Below are positions 5,071 through 5,514 of a DNA stretch of 5,514 bases, in pieces (position 1 is the stretch's first letter; each line of letters opens with the position of its first letter). The notes under the pieces are model-generated. The model worked only from the letters and a program-made list of their open reading frames with translations. It was not told the origin of the DNA and ran no database searches. Source of the DNA: JABILX01 sp041648305 (GTDB lineage: Bacteria; Patescibacteriota; Gracilibacteria; UBA1369; LOWO2-01-FULL-3). The translations under genes and the position numbers were made by a program. The stretch is taken from assembly GCA_041648305.1 (NCBI GenBank), contig JBAZPI010000054.1:1-5514 (forward strand). Reading direction: 5' to 3'.

Positions 5071-5096
5071 GTCCATCGCTGGTACTGACGGGTTCA
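5071..5096 (+). repeat. Partial repeat of the tRNA-like RNA
   Basis: CGCTGGTACTGAC (5077-5089) repeats 4974-4986 exactly. It is flanked by GTCCA on the left, as at the acceptor end, and is followed by GGGTTCA, as in the T arm. It looks like a scrambled or internally deleted second copy and cannot fold as a tRNA. Confidence 0.55.
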
Positions 5097-5158
5097 TTGT
5101 ATATCAAAGTGGTTTGTAATTCAACGTTTTTTGTTGGCGCAATGTCGGGTGTGCTTGG

Positions 5159-5180
5159 GTTTTATCCACGTGGATAAAAC
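5159..5180. promoter_or_regulatory. Perfect 22-bp palindrome with CACGTG core (parS-like or paired DnaA-like boxes)
   Basis: The arm GTTTTATCCAC (5159-5169) is followed at once by its exact reverse complement (5170-5180). The central 16 bp match the parS form TGTTCCACGTGGAACA at 12 positions, including the whole TCCACGTGGA core. The same bases give two inverted TTATCCAC sequences, each one base short of the DnaA box TTATCCACA. It is a protein-binding site by its symmetry; which protein binds is not decided by the sequence. Confidence 0.6.
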
Positions 5181-5191
5181 GACAGATTGGA

Positions 5192-5233
5192 CGACTGCAC
5201 CGTGTTTGCTGCCAGGCGGGGGGCGTGCAGTCG
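5192..5233. other. 9-bp stem with a G-rich 24-nt loop
   Basis: CGACTGCAC (5192-5200) is exactly complementary to GTGCAGTCG (5225-5233). The loop includes a run of six G. GTTTT follows the 3' arm, so it could end a plus-strand transcript, but the run is short. It begins 12 bp after the 22-bp palindrome. Confidence 0.6.
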
Positions 5234-5271
5234 GTTTTAGGTCATTAGTGGGTCGCGATTTGCGTTTGTTG

Positions 5272-5277
5272 TATAAT
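5272..5277 (+). promoter_or_regulatory. Isolated consensus -10 TATAAT
   Basis: TATAAT is an exact -10 hexamer. No good -35 lies 16-18 bp upstream (TGGGTC at 5249-5254 is poor). If used, transcription would start near 5284, just before the GC hairpin at 5294, and make an RNA with no evident reading frame. Confidence 0.3.
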
Positions 5278-5293
5278 TCGACAGGTTCAGTCT

Positions 5294-5309
5294 CCCCGCC
5301 GTGGCGGGG
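5294..5309. other. GC-rich hairpin
   Basis: CCCCGC (5294-5299) pairs with GCGGGG (5304-5309) around CGTG. GATTTT follows. It is about 10 nt downstream of the start predicted from TATAAT at 5272 and may be a 5' hairpin of a small RNA or a weak terminator. Confidence 0.55.
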
Positions 5310-5385
5310 GATTTTGCAGGTTGGAAGTTGCATTTTTGAACTTTGGGGTGGGGAATGTGTCAAGTGTGGGATTTTTTCAGGTTGG
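5308..5385 (+). repeat. Spaced direct repeat between two GC hairpins
   Basis: GGGATTTTGCAGGTTGG (5308-5324) recurs as GGGATTTTTTCAGGTTGG (5368-5385), 60 bp later. A third CAGGTT is at 5282-5287. The two copies lie just after the first GC hairpin and just before the second. Confidence 0.65.
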
Positions 5386-5388
5386 CTC

Positions 5389-5407
5389 GCCCCGGCCATG
5401 ACGGGGC
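5389..5407. other. Second GC-rich hairpin
   Basis: GCCCCG (5389-5394) pairs with CGGGGC (5402-5407) around a 7-nt loop. It lacks a T-run. With the hairpin at 5294 it brackets the direct repeats. Confidence 0.5.
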
Positions 5408-5448
5408 CTGACTCGATTCACTAGTGTCCGGCAAACATTTTGAAAAAT

Positions 5449-5457
5449 TGTGAAAAA
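5449..5457 (-). promoter_or_regulatory. DnaA-box-like 9-mer
   Basis: The minus strand reads TTTTTCACA, a full match to TTWTNCACA. Such a degenerate 9-mer is expected about once in three windows of this size, so alone it means little. It lies in a tandem pair of 10-bp A-rich units (5438-5457). Confidence 0.25.
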
Positions 5458-5512
5458 AGCTCAAGTTGATTAGGATAAAGGTGATGAAACCAATCCTATA
5501 ACTTGAACTTTT
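5455..5512. terminator. Long A/T-flanked imperfect hairpin, possible bidirectional terminator
   Basis: AAAAG (5455-5459) pairs with CTTTT (5508-5512), TCAAGTT (5461-5467) with AACTTGA (5500-5506), TAGGAT (5471-5476) with ATCCTA (5493-5498), and GGT (5480-5482) with ACC (5489-5491) around GATGAA. This gives 21 bp with small internal loops. The A-tract before and T-tract after suit termination on either strand. The window ends here, so the gene it might serve is not visible. Confidence 0.55.
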
Positions 5513-5514
5513 CT

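Larger units (their letters stand above)
4834..5514. other. Structured non-coding region of about 680 bp
   Basis: I see no credible protein gene here: the open frames on both strands are short, run through GC hairpins and palindromes, and resemble no family I know. Instead the region holds, in order, a G/T-rich tract, an AT-rich phased array, a tRNA-like RNA with terminator, a partial copy of that RNA, a 22-bp palindrome, a promoter-like TATAAT, several hairpins and a long terminal hairpin. Up to about 5405 the plus strand is strongly G- and T-biased (for example G 21 and C 8 in 5221-5280); in 5411-5514 the bias is lost (G 18, C 17). Confidence 0.7.

Noticed and set aside
5121..5424. Open frames of 92 and 97 codons on opposite strands in the 3' tail
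   Set aside because: Both read through the 22-bp palindrome and GC hairpins, overlap each other almost fully, lack ribosome binding sites and resemble no known protein. The G-bias of the strand explains the lack of stops.
5484..5501. Five-codon leader peptide (MKPIL) after AAAGGTG
   Set aside because: The purine run is too close to the ATG for a ribosome binding site and the frame lies in the hairpin loop and stem; no regulated gene is visible downstream.
5404..5514. 5' end of a tmRNA, with a tag frame starting GCAAAC at 5431
   Set aside because: The canonical GGATTCGACGGG signature is not present, the frame gives no ALAA-like ending, and it lies too close to the supposed 5' end.

Overview
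The window carries four protein-coding genes and a long, structured non-coding tail. All four proteins are bacterial housekeeping or stress functions: a RelA/SpoT-type alarmone protein (134-2557, +), the cell-wall lytic transglycosylase MltG (2554-3570, -), a YbaB/EbfC nucleoid-associated protein (3605-3907, -) and ribosomal protein L25 of the long CTC/TL5 form (4039-4773, +). The divergence of the proteins, the lack of Shine-Dalgarno sites before three of the four genes, and the tight packing suggest a reduced-genome lineage such as Patescibacteria (CPR). That is an inference; no taxonomic marker in the window proves it.

Layout. Positions 1-133 are an upstream leader with two hairpins, one overlapping the GTG start of the RelA/SpoT-like gene. 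That gene and mltG converge and share a palindromic CTAG, so their stop codons overlap by 4 bp with no visible terminator between them. mltG and ybaB lie head to tail on the minus strand and are probably one transcript. ybaB and rplY diverge from a 131-bp intergenic region that holds candidate promoters for both. Both minus-strand genes are preceded by three tandem copies of a 10- or 11-bp unit that place a stop codon in each frame. Each is then followed by a shared AACC plus A-tract leader in place of a ribosome binding site.

Positions 4774-5514 have no convincing protein gene but are dense in structure. In order they hold: the rplY terminator; a G/T-rich tract with two-tetrad G-quadruplex potential; an AT-rich array of five 11-bp units each starting TTAA; a 72-nt tRNA-like RNA with encoded CCA and a G3:U70 pair, followed by a strong terminator; a partial repeat of that RNA; a perfect 22-bp palindrome resembling both a parS site and two inverted DnaA boxes; several GC-rich hairpins with an internal direct repeat; and a long A/T-flanked hairpin at the window edge.

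How it fits together. The RelA/SpoT-like protein keeps the HD hydrolase motifs but appears to have lost the synthetase catalytic motifs, so I predict a (p)ppGpp hydrolase or alarmone-sensing protein. L25, YbaB and MltG act in the ribosome, nucleoid and envelope and are not an obvious pathway. The plus strand is G- and T-rich even across the minus-strand gene mltG, which suggests replication-linked strand asymmetry. With the parS/DnaA-like palindrome and the AT-rich phased array, this makes an origin-proximal or partition-control role for the 3' tail a testable idea, not a conclusion.
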